A DNA stretch of 64,000 nucleotides from the NCBI RefSeq assembly GCF_003390375.1, contig NZ_QUOT01000001.1, positions 1,240,001 to 1,304,000 on the forward strand, written 5' to 3'. Positions 50,331-58,988 of this stretch are shown in pieces (the first letter of the stretch is position 1; every line of letters begins with the position of its first letter). The translations under genes were made by a program, and so were the position numbers. This stretch comes from Thalassotalea euphylliae (GTDB taxonomy: Bacteria > Pseudomonadota > Gammaproteobacteria > Enterobacterales > Alteromonadaceae). The notes beneath the pieces were generated by a model. It was not told the origin of the DNA and searched no databases. It worked only from the letters and a program-made list of their open reading frames with translations.

Positions 50331-51107
50331 CTATTTATTTACTGCGGTAAGTTTAATTAAATGTTTCAACAAGCTTTTATAAGCGTAGACACCTCGAGAG
50401 TTACCTGCATAATCCGAAGGCACTTTCTGTGAGACGCTCGCATTTCTAAAGTTAGTATCAACTGGCACAACCCCAGGCCAAACTTTATCACCATATAGTT
50501 CTTGTAACTTTTGATAGGCAAGTAAAGAGGCTTTAGTGCGTTTATCAAACATAGTAGGAACTATGGTATAGGTAAATGGCTCTTGCTGTTCACCTTGCAT
50601 GATTTCCATTGTCTTCATCATGCGGTCTAGGCCTTTAAGCGCCAAAAACTCGGTTTGCACTGGGACGATAATTCTATCAGAAGCCGCCAGTGCATTCACC
50701 ATTAAAACACCGAGTACAGGCGGACAATCCATCAGTACATAATCGTATTGCCCTTCAAGCTTTTGTATTGCTTTTTTCAGCACTAAGCCCATGCCACCTT
50801 TACTACCAAGCGAACGGTCTAGCGTTGCTAGCCCCATGGTCGCGGGCAAGATATCAATATTCTTGTATTCGGTTGGGCACAGCGTTTGTTCTATCTGCTC
50901 TTTGGTCGATACTTTGACGAAAAGATCGTATACGCTCAGCTCTAAATCTTCAGATTCGATACCAAAATAATAACTTAGCGACGCATGAGGATCGGTATCC
51001 ACCAATAGCACTTTATGTCCGCGTTCAGCCAACAAGCCCCCTAAGGTTATTGTTGAGGTGGTTTTACCTACCCCGCCTTTTTGATTAGCGATTGTCCAAA
51101 CGACCAA
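50331..51107 (-). CDS. parC: ParA-family ATPase, ParC-like
   Basis: A 258-residue ParA/MinD ATPase. Deviant Walker A is KGGVGKTTS (10-18), then LLVDTDPHASLSYYFG, DYVLMDCPPVLGVLMVNAL and PTMFDKRTKASLLAYQKL. In polar flagellates the copy in the motB-parP position (ParC, formerly Soj-like) directs chemotaxis proteins to the pole; it is not the chromosome-partition ParA. The start appears to be TTG with AGGTG five bases upstream. It follows motB by eight bases. Confidence 0.88.
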   Translation of the reverse strand: MVVWTIANQKGGVGKTTSTITLGGLLAERGHKVLLVDTDPHASLSYYFGIESEDLELSVYDLFVKVSTKEQIEQTLCPTEYKNIDILPATMGLATLDRSLGSKGGMGLVLKKAIQKLEGQYDYVLMDCPPVLGVLMVNALAASDRIIVPVQTEFLALKGLDRMMKTMEIMQGEQQEPFTYTIVPTMFDKRTKASLLAYQKLQELYGDKVWPGVVPVDTNFRNASVSQKVPSDYAGNSRGVYAYKSLLKHLIKLTAVNK

Positions 51108-51115
51108 TAGAGCAC

Positions 51116-52087
51116 CTATTCACTTGAGTTGTTAGTTTCATCTTCATTACGCGTCGTGATGCGAATTGCACCATTTTCTAAACGAATGATGTTAATTTTA
51201 TTATCTTCACCTGTAGAATCAACCACTTCCTTAATCGCTTCTACGTCTTTTACACTGATAGTTGGGGTATCGAGTAAGCTTTCTTGATCTAGCCCATATT
51301 TTGAAATAGCGATAACAACTTTTCTATTTTGCGCTCGTCCCTGTGACGTGCTGTTATCTGCGCTGGGATAATACTGACCATAGCCTTCTATTGCCATTCT
51401 TGCAGGGGTTACCCCAAGCTCTTCAAGCAAGCGTAAAATCGCAGTTGCTCTGGATACTGAAAGTTCCCAGTTAGAAGAGAATATTTCGTTATTAATGGGT
51501 TGGTTATCAGTATAGCCTCGTACGCGCACAAAATTAGTAACATCAGCAAGTACTTGGTTGATAACAGTTAGTATCGCGTCTGCTGAACGCGTTGGAGAAG
51601 AAGAGCCACTAGGAAATAGCAAGCCACTGTTGAGCTCAATTTCCAGCCAGTCACCATCTATTTTTAACTGGGCATAACCAGATTCAATGATGTCGTATAA
51701 AGCGGTATGCAGTTTTTCTTCTAACGAGGTCAGGTTAGTGCCAACGTCGCTATCTGCAATGTTAGACAGAATTGGCTGACCATTGGTTAACTCTGGGCCA
51801 GCATCATCTTTTAAGCCGTCGCCATATAAACGCTTATTCGTTTTACTCGAATTCACGGGTAGAATGTCATCACCGTGACCGCGGTTTTTAGGCAATTCGT
51901 CATTTGCTTGGAATACTCGCCCTATTGAATCAGTCACCGTTTCAAACGGCTCTTCATTGATCATCGCCATGGCGTACAAAACCACGAACAACGCAAACAG
52001 CAATGTCATGTAGTCGGCATAAGACACTAGCCAACGGTGAACATCATCATGTTCAACATCATGGCGCTTTATTCTGAGCCTACTCAT
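51116..52087 (-). CDS. motB: Flagellar stator protein MotB (MotD-type)
   Basis: A 323-residue stator subunit: an N-terminal helix with the ion-binding Asp in SYADYMTLLFALFVVLYAMA, a long linker, and a C-terminal OmpA-like peptidoglycan-binding domain (VRGYTDNQPINNEIFSSNWE; PARMAIEGYGQYYPSA). Its place behind cheB and motA corresponds to MotCD of Pseudomonas. Whether H+ or Na+ drives it cannot be told here. The ATG overlaps the motA stop by four bases. Confidence 0.92.
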   Translation of the reverse strand: MSRLRIKRHDVEHDDVHRWLVSYADYMTLLFALFVVLYAMAMINEEPFETVTDSIGRVFQANDELPKNRGHGDDILPVNSSKTNKRLYGDGLKDDAGPELTNGQPILSNIADSDVGTNLTSLEEKLHTALYDIIESGYAQLKIDGDWLEIELNSGLLFPSGSSSPTRSADAILTVINQVLADVTNFVRVRGYTDNQPINNEIFSSNWELSVSRATAILRLLEELGVTPARMAIEGYGQYYPSADNSTSQGRAQNRKVVIAISKYGLDQESLLDTPTISVKDVEAIKEVVDSTGEDNKINIIRLENGAIRITTRNEDETNNSSE

Positions 52088-52830
52088 TCTTGCAACCTAA
52101 ACGCTGACAAACGATTTTCAATAGCGTGTGGGTTTTCCCCTTGTGAAATTGCGATTAGACCTTGAGCCATCATCTCACGATACATAGTTTGCTGGTGAAC
52201 AATAGCACGGATTTTATTGGCAACAGGAATGTATATTAAATTAGCAAAACCAACGCCGTATATTGTCGCAACAAAAGCTGTTGCGATACCTTGGCCCAAC
52301 ATATCGGGATCAGACAAGTTACTCATCGCTTGGATAAGGCCTAATACCGCCCCTAGAATACCAATGGTTGGGCTATACCCTCCCATAGATTCAAAGATTC
52401 TTGCTGAACGCAGACTATGTTCGCGATAAAGCTCTAAGTCTAGCTCCACTGAAGTAATAAGCTGTTCAGTTTCAATGCCATCGGCGAGGAAGTTTAAGCC
52501 TTTGTTGACAAAGCGGTCTTCAACATCCATCGCGACATTTTCCAACACTAGATAACCAGACTCTCTAGCTTGCTGTGCCCACTCAACAATGTCGTCAATG
52601 CCTTTATCGATATCAAATTTTGGAGGTGTAAAAATCCAAGGCAATAAGGACATTGCGTGGCTAAATTGTGCTTTGGATGACTGGAGCAGCACTGCACCCA
52701 TAGTGCCACCAACGACGATAATAAACGCGGGGAGCTCAAACAAGGTGCCGATGGCACCACCTTCAATGCTAAATCCCAGATATATCGCAAGTAGCGCAAC
52801 AATAAGCCCAGCAATACTGAGCTTATCCAT
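52084..52830 (-). CDS. motA: Flagellar stator protein MotA (MotC-type)
   Basis: A 248-residue membrane protein with four hydrophobic segments. IAGLIVALLAIYLGFSIEGG begins it, LPAFIIVVGGTMGAVLLQSS follows, and GGYSPTIGILGAVLGLIQAM with GIATAFVATIYGVGFANLIY forms the conserved stator core. EGIIAISQGENP-like AQGLIAISQGENPHAIENRL closes the cytoplasmic loop domain family pattern. It overlaps cheB by eight bases, as in the cheB-motC-motD order of Pseudomonas. Confidence 0.92.
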   Translation of the reverse strand: MDKLSIAGLIVALLAIYLGFSIEGGAIGTLFELPAFIIVVGGTMGAVLLQSSKAQFSHAMSLLPWIFTPPKFDIDKGIDDIVEWAQQARESGYLVLENVAMDVEDRFVNKGLNFLADGIETEQLITSVELDLELYREHSLRSARIFESMGGYSPTIGILGAVLGLIQAMSNLSDPDMLGQGIATAFVATIYGVGFANLIYIPVANKIRAIVHQQTMYREMMAQGLIAISQGENPHAIENRLSAFRLQE

Positions 52831-54010
52831 GGCCTAACTCCTTTAGGATAGAGCCTGCGACTTCGGCAAGCGGCAACGACAATTCAGATATGCCAGCTTT
52901 TGCCACGGCCTGTGGCATACCATAAACGACACAACTGGCTTCATCTTGAGCCCAAATAGTAGCACCTTTATTCTTCAACATACGAGAGCCTTCCCTTCCA
53001 TCAGCGCCCATACCGGTCAATATGATACCTAATACTTCACCCGCATATATTTTCGCAGCAGAGCCAAAACTTATATCTACACTAGGTTTGTAAGCAACTC
53101 TGGCAGAGTTGTCTTCCATCACCTTAAGTTTTGCTGCATTTTCCGTACCATCGATTAACATTTGCATGCCGCCCGGTGCTAGGTAAGCCTTGCCAGCTTC
53201 AAGTCGATCGCCGTCTTTCGCTTCCTTGACGGAAATTTGACACAAAGAATTCAAACGATTAGCAAATGCTTCCGTGAACGCTGCCGGCATATGTTGAACC
53301 ATGACTATCGGTAAAGGGAAATTCGCGGGAAGTTGAGTCAGTATTTGTTGAAGAGCTACAGGACCGCCTGTTGACGTGCCTATCGCAAGTAATTTGTATT
53401 TTTTGCCAGAGCTTTTACGCAGCTTAGTCGCCGCGACAGCATTTGTAGGTTTTTCAGCAGTACTCATAACTTTTGCTGAAACGGGAGTTGCTGCAGGCGT
53501 TTTACGTTCAAAGCGAGGCTTTATAGCTGGAGCTGCTGTAGGTGAAGGTGTTCGTATACTCGGCGTTGCATGGCTAACGGGGCGTCGAATAAATCCACGC
53601 TTCACCGAGCCACTTTTTCTTGCGAGTTCTAGCACTCGCTGACGTAGCAAACTACCAGCGTCTTCACTGTTTTTGGCTATTTCATTAAATTTTTTCGGCA
53701 AGAAATCCAACGCACCTGCATCTAGTGCCTCAAATGTTGCTTTTGCACCTTCATGCGTAAGTGACGAAAACATTAAAATGGCGGTTGGAGAATTGGCCAT
53801 GATGGCTTTTACCGCATCGATGCCATTTAACACTGGCATCTCGATATCCATGGTAATGACATCTGGCTTTAATGAAGCAGCCTTCTCAACTGCTTCTTGT
53901 CCATTTACTGCCACATCAATCACTTCGATGTTTGAGTCTTGGCTTAGTATATCGCTGACTCGACGTCTAAAAAAACTCGAGTCATCAACCACCAATACTT
54001 TATATGCCAT
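52823..54010 (-). CDS. cheB: Chemotaxis methylesterase/deamidase CheB
   Basis: A 395-residue response regulator with receiver domain (D9, D10, phospho-acceptor D55 in TMDIEMP), an Ala/Pro/Thr-rich linker (about 140-200) and a methylesterase domain. The catalytic triad motifs are IGTSTGGPVAL (Ser), VQHMP (His) and GMGADGREG (Asp). It demethylates receptor glutamates and drives adaptation. No cheR gene is in the window. Confidence 0.96.
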   Translation of the reverse strand: MAYKVLVVDDSSFFRRRVSDILSQDSNIEVIDVAVNGQEAVEKAASLKPDVITMDIEMPVLNGIDAVKAIMANSPTAILMFSSLTHEGAKATFEALDAGALDFLPKKFNEIAKNSEDAGSLLRQRVLELARKSGSVKRGFIRRPVSHATPSIRTPSPTAAPAIKPRFERKTPAATPVSAKVMSTAEKPTNAVAATKLRKSSGKKYKLLAIGTSTGGPVALQQILTQLPANFPLPIVMVQHMPAAFTEAFANRLNSLCQISVKEAKDGDRLEAGKAYLAPGGMQMLIDGTENAAKLKVMEDNSARVAYKPSVDISFGSAAKIYAGEVLGIILTGMGADGREGSRMLKNKGATIWAQDEASCVVYGMPQAVAKAGISELSLPLAEVAGSILKELGHG

Positions 54011-54051
54011 GTAAATTCTCTAATGCAGGCCAGCAACCTGGGAACTGCGCG

Positions 54052-56178
54052 TTAGCCGCGCAGTTTTTTATGAACGAGGGATTTTTTCGCGTAGTGCTTT
54101 AACATACTTGGTACATCAAGAATTAACGCGATGCCACCATCACTAGTAATTGTGGCGCCGGCCATACCTGGCGTACCGTGTAGTAATCGGTCTAATGGTT
54201 TAATCACTACCTCTTCTTGACCAATTAAGCTGTCAACCACAAAGCCAACTTGCTGTGTGCCCAGTTGCACAATAACAACATGACCATTATCGCGTGGTTT
54301 ATTCTCGCTACCTTTTACTAACCATTGATCAAGATAGAACAACGGAATAGCTTTCTCACGAACAATAATTGTAAGCTGACCATCAACCACATTAGTGTTA
54401 GTTAAATCTAAGTGGAAGATTTCGTTAACACCAGCTAGCGGTAAAGCAAAAATCTGTTCGCCAACAACAACCATTAGCGTCGGCAAGATTGCTAACGTTA
54501 GCGGCACTTTAATTTCTAAAACGGTGCCAACGCCCATTTCAGAATCAATATTAACGGTACCATTTAGCTGAGTGATTTTGGTCTTAACAACGTCCATGCC
54601 AACACCACGGCCAGACACTTCAGAAATCTCTGTTTTCGTTGAGAAACCAGGAGCGAATATAAGGTTGAACGCTTCTTTCTCAGGCATGCGAGCCGCAGCT
54701 TCTGCATCTAACACACCACGGTCAATCGCAATTTGCTTAAGCTTTTCTGCATTCATACCCGCACCATCATCACGGATGGTTAGTAAGATATGATCACCTT
54801 CTTGTGAGGCAGATAAAATAACCGTACCTTCACGCGGTTTACCATTGGCCTCACGTTCGCTTGGCTCTTCAATACCGTGGTCAACTGAGTTTCGAACTAA
54901 GTGAACTAGCGGATCAGCTAGTGCTTCAACTAAGTTCTTATCTAAATCAGTTTCTTCACCTTCAAGAATCAGCTTAATTTCTTTATTTAAGCTACGCGCC
55001 AAATCACGAACAACACGAGGGAAGCGGCCAAATACTTTCTTGATTGGCTGCATACGCGTTTTCATCACCGCGCCTTGCAGGTCTGTTGTTACTGCATCTA
55101 GATTAGAAACCGCTTTTGTTAGCTCTTCGTCTTCTTTCGTCAGACCTAAGCTCGTTAGTCGGTTACGTACTAATACGAGCTCACCAACCATGTTCATAAT
55201 TTGGTCTAAACGTTTAGTATCAACACGAACGGTGGTTTCCGCTTGCGGAGCCGCAGGCGCTGCAGGCTTCTTATCTTTAGCCGCAGGCTTAGCTGGCGTT
55301 TTTGCTGCAGGCTTGGCCGCAGGTTGTGCTGCTGGTTTGGCAGCTTGAGGTTTAACCGCTTCAGGCTTAGCCACTGGTTTAGGTGCTGGAGTCGCTGGCG
55401 CAGCACTTGGGGCTTTGCCTTTACCGTGCAACTCATCCAGTAACGCTTCAAATTCGCTATCGTCAATTTCGTCAGAAGAACTGCTTTGGCTTGTCGTAGT
55501 TTCTTTTGCTGCTGTTTTGAATGCACCTTGGCCATGAAGTTCATCTAGCAATGATTCGAATTCATCATCCGTAATTTCATCGCTATTGGAAGATGCAGGT
55601 TGTGCAGCAGGCGTGCTAGCAGAAGCTGCGCTATTTCCAGGACCATGAAGTTCGTCAAGCAGCGCTTCGAACTCGTCTTCCGTCATTTCTTCATCGCCGC
55701 CAGCAGATTCTGCTGCAACGTCAACTTCTTGGAAGATCTCTGGTTCGTGCTCTTCAACAGCTGGAGCTGGTGCGGCGCTCTCTGCACCTTCTGGCTCACT
55801 CAAACGGTGAAGTTCAGCAAGCAAAGCTGGATCTGCAGGTTCTGGTTGTTCACGATTTTGCACTAACGCAAACATTTCATTAATGGTATCAAGCGCCTGC
55901 AAGATTACATCCATCAATTCAGGGGTTACAGAGCGTTGGCCATTACGCAGAATGTCAAACACATTTTCCGCACCGTGACAGGCATCAACAAGTTCAGTTA
56001 ATGATAAAAATCCGGCACCACCTTTGACGGTATGAAAGCCTCTAAAAATAGCGTTCAATAAATCAGCGTTGTCTGGGTCATTTTCCAACTCAACAAGTTG
56101 CTCAGACAATGCTTCTAAAATTTCGCCTGCTTCTATTAAAAAATCCTGTAGAATTTCTTCATCCGCTTCAAAGGACAT
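54052..56178 (-). CDS. cheA: Chemotaxis histidine kinase CheA
   Basis: A 708-residue kinase. P1 has the phosphorylated His at H49 (FRGFHTVKGGAGFL). A long acidic and Ala/Pro-rich linker (about 120-325) carries three near-identical copies of an EFEALLDELHG motif (about 165-181, 202-218, 238-254). Then come dimerisation, kinase (VRNSVDHGIEEPSERE, DDGAGM, GRGVGMDVVK) and CheW-like P5 domains. In Vibrio the CheA linker region includes the segment that binds ParP. The repeats could be such docking sites or CheY-binding modules. Confidence 0.96.
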   Translation of the reverse strand: MSFEADEEILQDFLIEAGEILEALSEQLVELENDPDNADLLNAIFRGFHTVKGGAGFLSLTELVDACHGAENVFDILRNGQRSVTPELMDVILQALDTINEMFALVQNREQPEPADPALLAELHRLSEPEGAESAAPAPAVEEHEPEIFQEVDVAAESAGGDEEMTEDEFEALLDELHGPGNSAASASTPAAQPASSNSDEITDDEFESLLDELHGQGAFKTAAKETTTSQSSSSDEIDDSEFEALLDELHGKGKAPSAAPATPAPKPVAKPEAVKPQAAKPAAQPAAKPAAKTPAKPAAKDKKPAAPAAPQAETTVRVDTKRLDQIMNMVGELVLVRNRLTSLGLTKEDEELTKAVSNLDAVTTDLQGAVMKTRMQPIKKVFGRFPRVVRDLARSLNKEIKLILEGEETDLDKNLVEALADPLVHLVRNSVDHGIEEPSEREANGKPREGTVILSASQEGDHILLTIRDDGAGMNAEKLKQIAIDRGVLDAEAAARMPEKEAFNLIFAPGFSTKTEISEVSGRGVGMDVVKTKITQLNGTVNIDSEMGVGTVLEIKVPLTLAILPTLMVVVGEQIFALPLAGVNEIFHLDLTNTNVVDGQLTIIVREKAIPLFYLDQWLVKGSENKPRDNGHVVIVQLGTQQVGFVVDSLIGQEEVVIKPLDRLLHGTPGMAGATITSDGGIALILDVPSMLKHYAKKSLVHKKLRG

Positions 56179-56192
56179 GCACCAAACTCCCG

Positions 56193-56936
56193 CTAAAATC
56201 CTAGGCTAGATAAGAGATCATCAACGTCATCTTGATCTGATACAACGTCGTCTCTCTCGTCTGTATTAACAATCGGCCCTTCAACTAGGTTCTCACCAGT
56301 TTTCAGGGTTGCTTTTTCTCTTTGCTCATCTTCCGTCACACCAAAAGCTGTCAGCATATTAATCAAGCTTTCTTCCACTTCTCGTACAAGGTCGATCACT
56401 TTTCTAATCACTTGACCCGTTAAGTCTTGGAAATCTTGCGCCATTAATACATCTGTCATTAGCGCGTGCATGCGTTCGGTTTCTGATGATGTTGTTTTAA
56501 GCAATTTGTCGATATCTTTACAAAGTGCTTTAAACTCACCCAAATTCAGCTCATTGTGCATCAGCTTTTGCCAAAGTGGATTAACAGCTTTGACTTGCTC
56601 TTGAATAGTATCAACAACTGGGAAAATGGATTCTACCGCGTCCATGGTCTTATTAGCCGCATCTTCTGTACGGCTAATAACATAATTTAAACGCTCTTTT
56701 GCATCAGGAATATCAGCATTGGCTAAGTCGTTTAGTCGAGAGTCCAATTGGAAATTCATCATTGAGTCATGCAATTGACGGGTCAACTTACCTATCTCTG
56801 CAAATAACTCTGAATTAATTGGGTTTTGAATATCAGCGAGTAATTGGTCAGCTTTTTCTTGCTGACCATTCTCGATAAATTCAACTAATGACTTGGCTTG
56901 TTCTAAAGTAATCTTTGCACTAGACAATTTACTCAT
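56193..56936 (-). CDS. cheZ: CheY-P phosphatase CheZ
   Basis: A 247-residue helical protein. The active region DVLMAQDFQDLTGQVIRKVI carries the catalytic Gln within DFQDLTGQ, and the C-terminus DQDDVDDLLSSLGF is the CheY-binding peptide. It dephosphorylates CheY-P. It lies between cheY and cheA, the standard order. Confidence 0.95.
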   Translation of the reverse strand: MSKLSSAKITLEQAKSLVEFIENGQQEKADQLLADIQNPINSELFAEIGKLTRQLHDSMMNFQLDSRLNDLANADIPDAKERLNYVISRTEDAANKTMDAVESIFPVVDTIQEQVKAVNPLWQKLMHNELNLGEFKALCKDIDKLLKTTSSETERMHALMTDVLMAQDFQDLTGQVIRKVIDLVREVEESLINMLTAFGVTEDEQREKATLKTGENLVEGPIVNTDERDDVVSDQDDVDDLLSSLGF

Positions 56937-56960
56937 GAAATTTCCTCGCGTTTAGCGCGT

Positions 56961-57344
56961 TTATCCTAAACGTTCAAAAATCTTGTCTAGTTTTTCCTTA
57001 AGGGTTGCAGCAGTGAAAGGTTTAACAATGTAACCGTTTACACCTGCTTGCGCCGCCATCACAATTTGCTCTTTCTTCGCTTCTGCAGTGATCAGAAGCA
57101 CCGGAATGTGTGCTAACTTCTCATCAGCGCGAATTGCTTTCAAAAGATCGATACCTTGCATACCCGGCATGTTCCAGTCGGTCACTACAAAGTCAAAGTC
57201 ACCGCCTTGTAACATAGGCAACGCTGTGCTGCCATCATCCGCTTCTTGAATATTAGTAAAGCCTAAATCGCGTAATAAGTTCTTAACAATTCTTCTCATT
57301 GTCGAGAAATCATCAACAACAAGTACTTTCATATTTTTATCCAA
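56961..57344 (-). CDS. cheY: Chemotaxis response regulator CheY
   Basis: A 127-residue single receiver domain. D11, D12 and phospho-acceptor D56 (VVTDWNMPGMQG), then LLITAEAKKEQ with the conserved Thr and Lys, and GYIVKPFTAATL. It controls the direction of flagellar rotation. The start is TTG with GGAGG five bases upstream; an ATG four codons later has no ribosome site at a usable distance. GGAGG sits in the loop of a small CACC/GGTG hairpin. Confidence 0.96.
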   Translation of the reverse strand: MDKNMKVLVVDDFSTMRRIVKNLLRDLGFTNIQEADDGSTALPMLQGGDFDFVVTDWNMPGMQGIDLLKAIRADEKLAHIPVLLITAEAKKEQIVMAAQAGVNGYIVKPFTAATLKEKLDKIFERLG

Positions 57345-57389
57345 GGCACCCTCCGGTGAAATAAATCAATAAATTTCTATATATTCTAC

Positions 57390-58109
57390 TTAACTTTGCC
57401 AAGATTGCATACGTGCTTTTAATCGATGCATTGCTTGACTATGAATTTGGCTTACTCTTGACTCACTAACGTCAAGAACTTGTCCAATTTCTTTTAAATT
57501 GAGCTCTTCGTCATAATAGAGCGACAGTACTAAAGCTTCACGCTCAGGTAAAGTCGAAATACATTCTGTTAACGTTTTTTTAAAGGTTACATGTTCAATT
57601 GTATGATATGGATCATCTTCTTGAAATTCTTCATCAAAACTAAGCACATCATCAGTCACCCCTAAATCTTCGATGCCGATGATTTTTCCAGTGCTTACTT
57701 CATTAAGAATATGATGGTATTCATTTAGGGAGATATCAAGCTTATCAGCAACTTCCGAGTCTGTTACATCGCGACCAAGTTCACCTTCCAATGCTTTGAT
57801 AGCATCGCTGATCATTCGGCTATTCTTGTGAACAGAGCGCGGAGTCCAATCCCCTTTGCGAATTTCATCGAGCATAGCGCCGCGAATTCGAATGCCAGCA
57901 AAGGTTTCAAAACTAGCGCCTTTGCTACCGTCAAAGTTGCTCGCTGCTTCCAATAGTCCAATCATGCCAGATTGAATTAGATCGTCAGCAATAACACTTG
58001 CAGGCAATCTGGCCAACAAATGATAGGCAATACGTTTAACTAATACCGTGTGCTGTTCGATTAGTGCCGATTTATCAAGATAGCTAGTGTAAGCATTAGC
58101 TTTAACCAC
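57390..58109 (-). CDS. fliA: Flagellar sigma factor FliA (sigma-28)
   Basis: A 239-residue sigma-70-family factor. Region 2 has DDLIQSGMIGLLEAASNFD, FETFAGIRIRGAMLDEIRKG and DWTPRSVHKNSR; region 4 has REALVLSLYYDEELNLKEIG and SESRVSQIHSQAMHRLKARM. It directs late flagellar and chemotaxis promoters and is held in check by FlgM. GTG start with GGGAG upstream. It follows flhG by 19 bases. Confidence 0.96.
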   Translation of the reverse strand: MVKANAYTSYLDKSALIEQHTVLVKRIAYHLLARLPASVIADDLIQSGMIGLLEAASNFDGSKGASFETFAGIRIRGAMLDEIRKGDWTPRSVHKNSRMISDAIKALEGELGRDVTDSEVADKLDISLNEYHHILNEVSTGKIIGIEDLGVTDDVLSFDEEFQEDDPYHTIEHVTFKKTLTECISTLPEREALVLSLYYDEELNLKEIGQVLDVSESRVSQIHSQAMHRLKARMQSWQS

Positions 58110-58128
58110 TATAACTCCCTATGAGGCG

Positions 58129-58971
58129 TTATTGCTCAAGCAATTGTTCGATAAAGAACTCTAAATGACCTGAAGGTCGATTGGGAATAGGCCAACTGTT
58201 GATTTTACTTGCCAATTCGCTAAACGCTTTTGACGCTGCCGAATCTGGAAAAGCATCAACGATAGCTTTTTGCTTGCGCACCGATTTTCGAATATTTTCA
58301 TCAAATGGCACCACAGCAACCAACTCAATCGCGACATCCAGAAAACGATCCGTCACTTTAGTCAGTTTAGCAAATAACTGCTGCCCTTCTTTTGGGCTAC
58401 GTACCATATTGGCAACAACTTTAAATTTAAATACACCGTGGTCGCGGCTTAATAATTTCATCAACGCATAACAATCAGTGATAGAAGTAGGTTCGTCTGT
58501 TACCACTAACATCACATCTTGAGCGGCGCGGGCAAAGCTTAACACCATGTCTGAAATACCCGCTGCGGTATCAACAATTAAGACATCAAAGTCTGTTTGC
58601 ATATCGCTGAAGGCGCGAATTAGGCCAGCATGCTCTGACGGTGTTAAGTCCACCATAGATTGCGTACCAGATGTCGCTGGAATGATTTTAATGCCTGCTG
58701 GACCTTCAATAATGATGTCGTCAAGTTCGCAATCACCACTAAGGACATGAGCAATGTTTTTCTGAACGCGCAGGCCAAGCATCACATCAACGTTTGCCAA
58801 GCCTAAGTCAGCATCGAGTACCAGTACCTTTTTACCTTGTTTAGCCAGTGATATAGCGGTATTGAGTGAAACGTTAGTTTTACCTACACCTCCCTTGCCT
58901 CCGGAAACTGCGATAACTTTGATTTGTCTTAAATCTTGCATTTTTCGTAAGCCGCTTGCTTGGTCAATCAT
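58129..58971 (-). CDS. flhG: Flagellar number regulator FlhG (FleN)
   Basis: A 280-residue MinD-like ATPase: deviant Walker A SGGKGGVGKTN (24-34), VLVLDADLGLANVDVMLGL, DVLIVDTAAGIS and VTDEPTSITDCYAL. It limits flagella to one or few at the pole by opposing FlhF and, in Pseudomonas and Vibrio, by acting on the master regulator FleQ/FlrA. It lies 17 bases after flhF. Confidence 0.94.
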   Translation of the reverse strand: MIDQASGLRKMQDLRQIKVIAVSGGKGGVGKTNVSLNTAISLAKQGKKVLVLDADLGLANVDVMLGLRVQKNIAHVLSGDCELDDIIIEGPAGIKIIPATSGTQSMVDLTPSEHAGLIRAFSDMQTDFDVLIVDTAAGISDMVLSFARAAQDVMLVVTDEPTSITDCYALMKLLSRDHGVFKFKVVANMVRSPKEGQQLFAKLTKVTDRFLDVAIELVAVVPFDENIRKSVRKQKAIVDAFPDSAASKAFSELASKINSWPIPNRPSGHLEFFIEQLLEQ

Positions 58972-58988
58972 CTACTACGTCTCAAAGG

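Noticed and set aside
50331..51107. Chromosome-partition ParA
   Set aside because: There is no parB gene beside it, and its position between motB and the CheW-like parP gene fits the chemotaxis-array ParC.
53673..54014. 113-codon plus-strand frame opposite cheB
   Set aside because: Antisense to the conserved CheB receiver domain; no ribosome site or family pattern.
55040..55443. Plus-strand frames rich in Ala/Gly or Arg/Cys opposite the cheA linker
   Set aside because: They mirror the low-complexity Ala/Pro/Lys linker of CheA, which opens several frames by composition alone.
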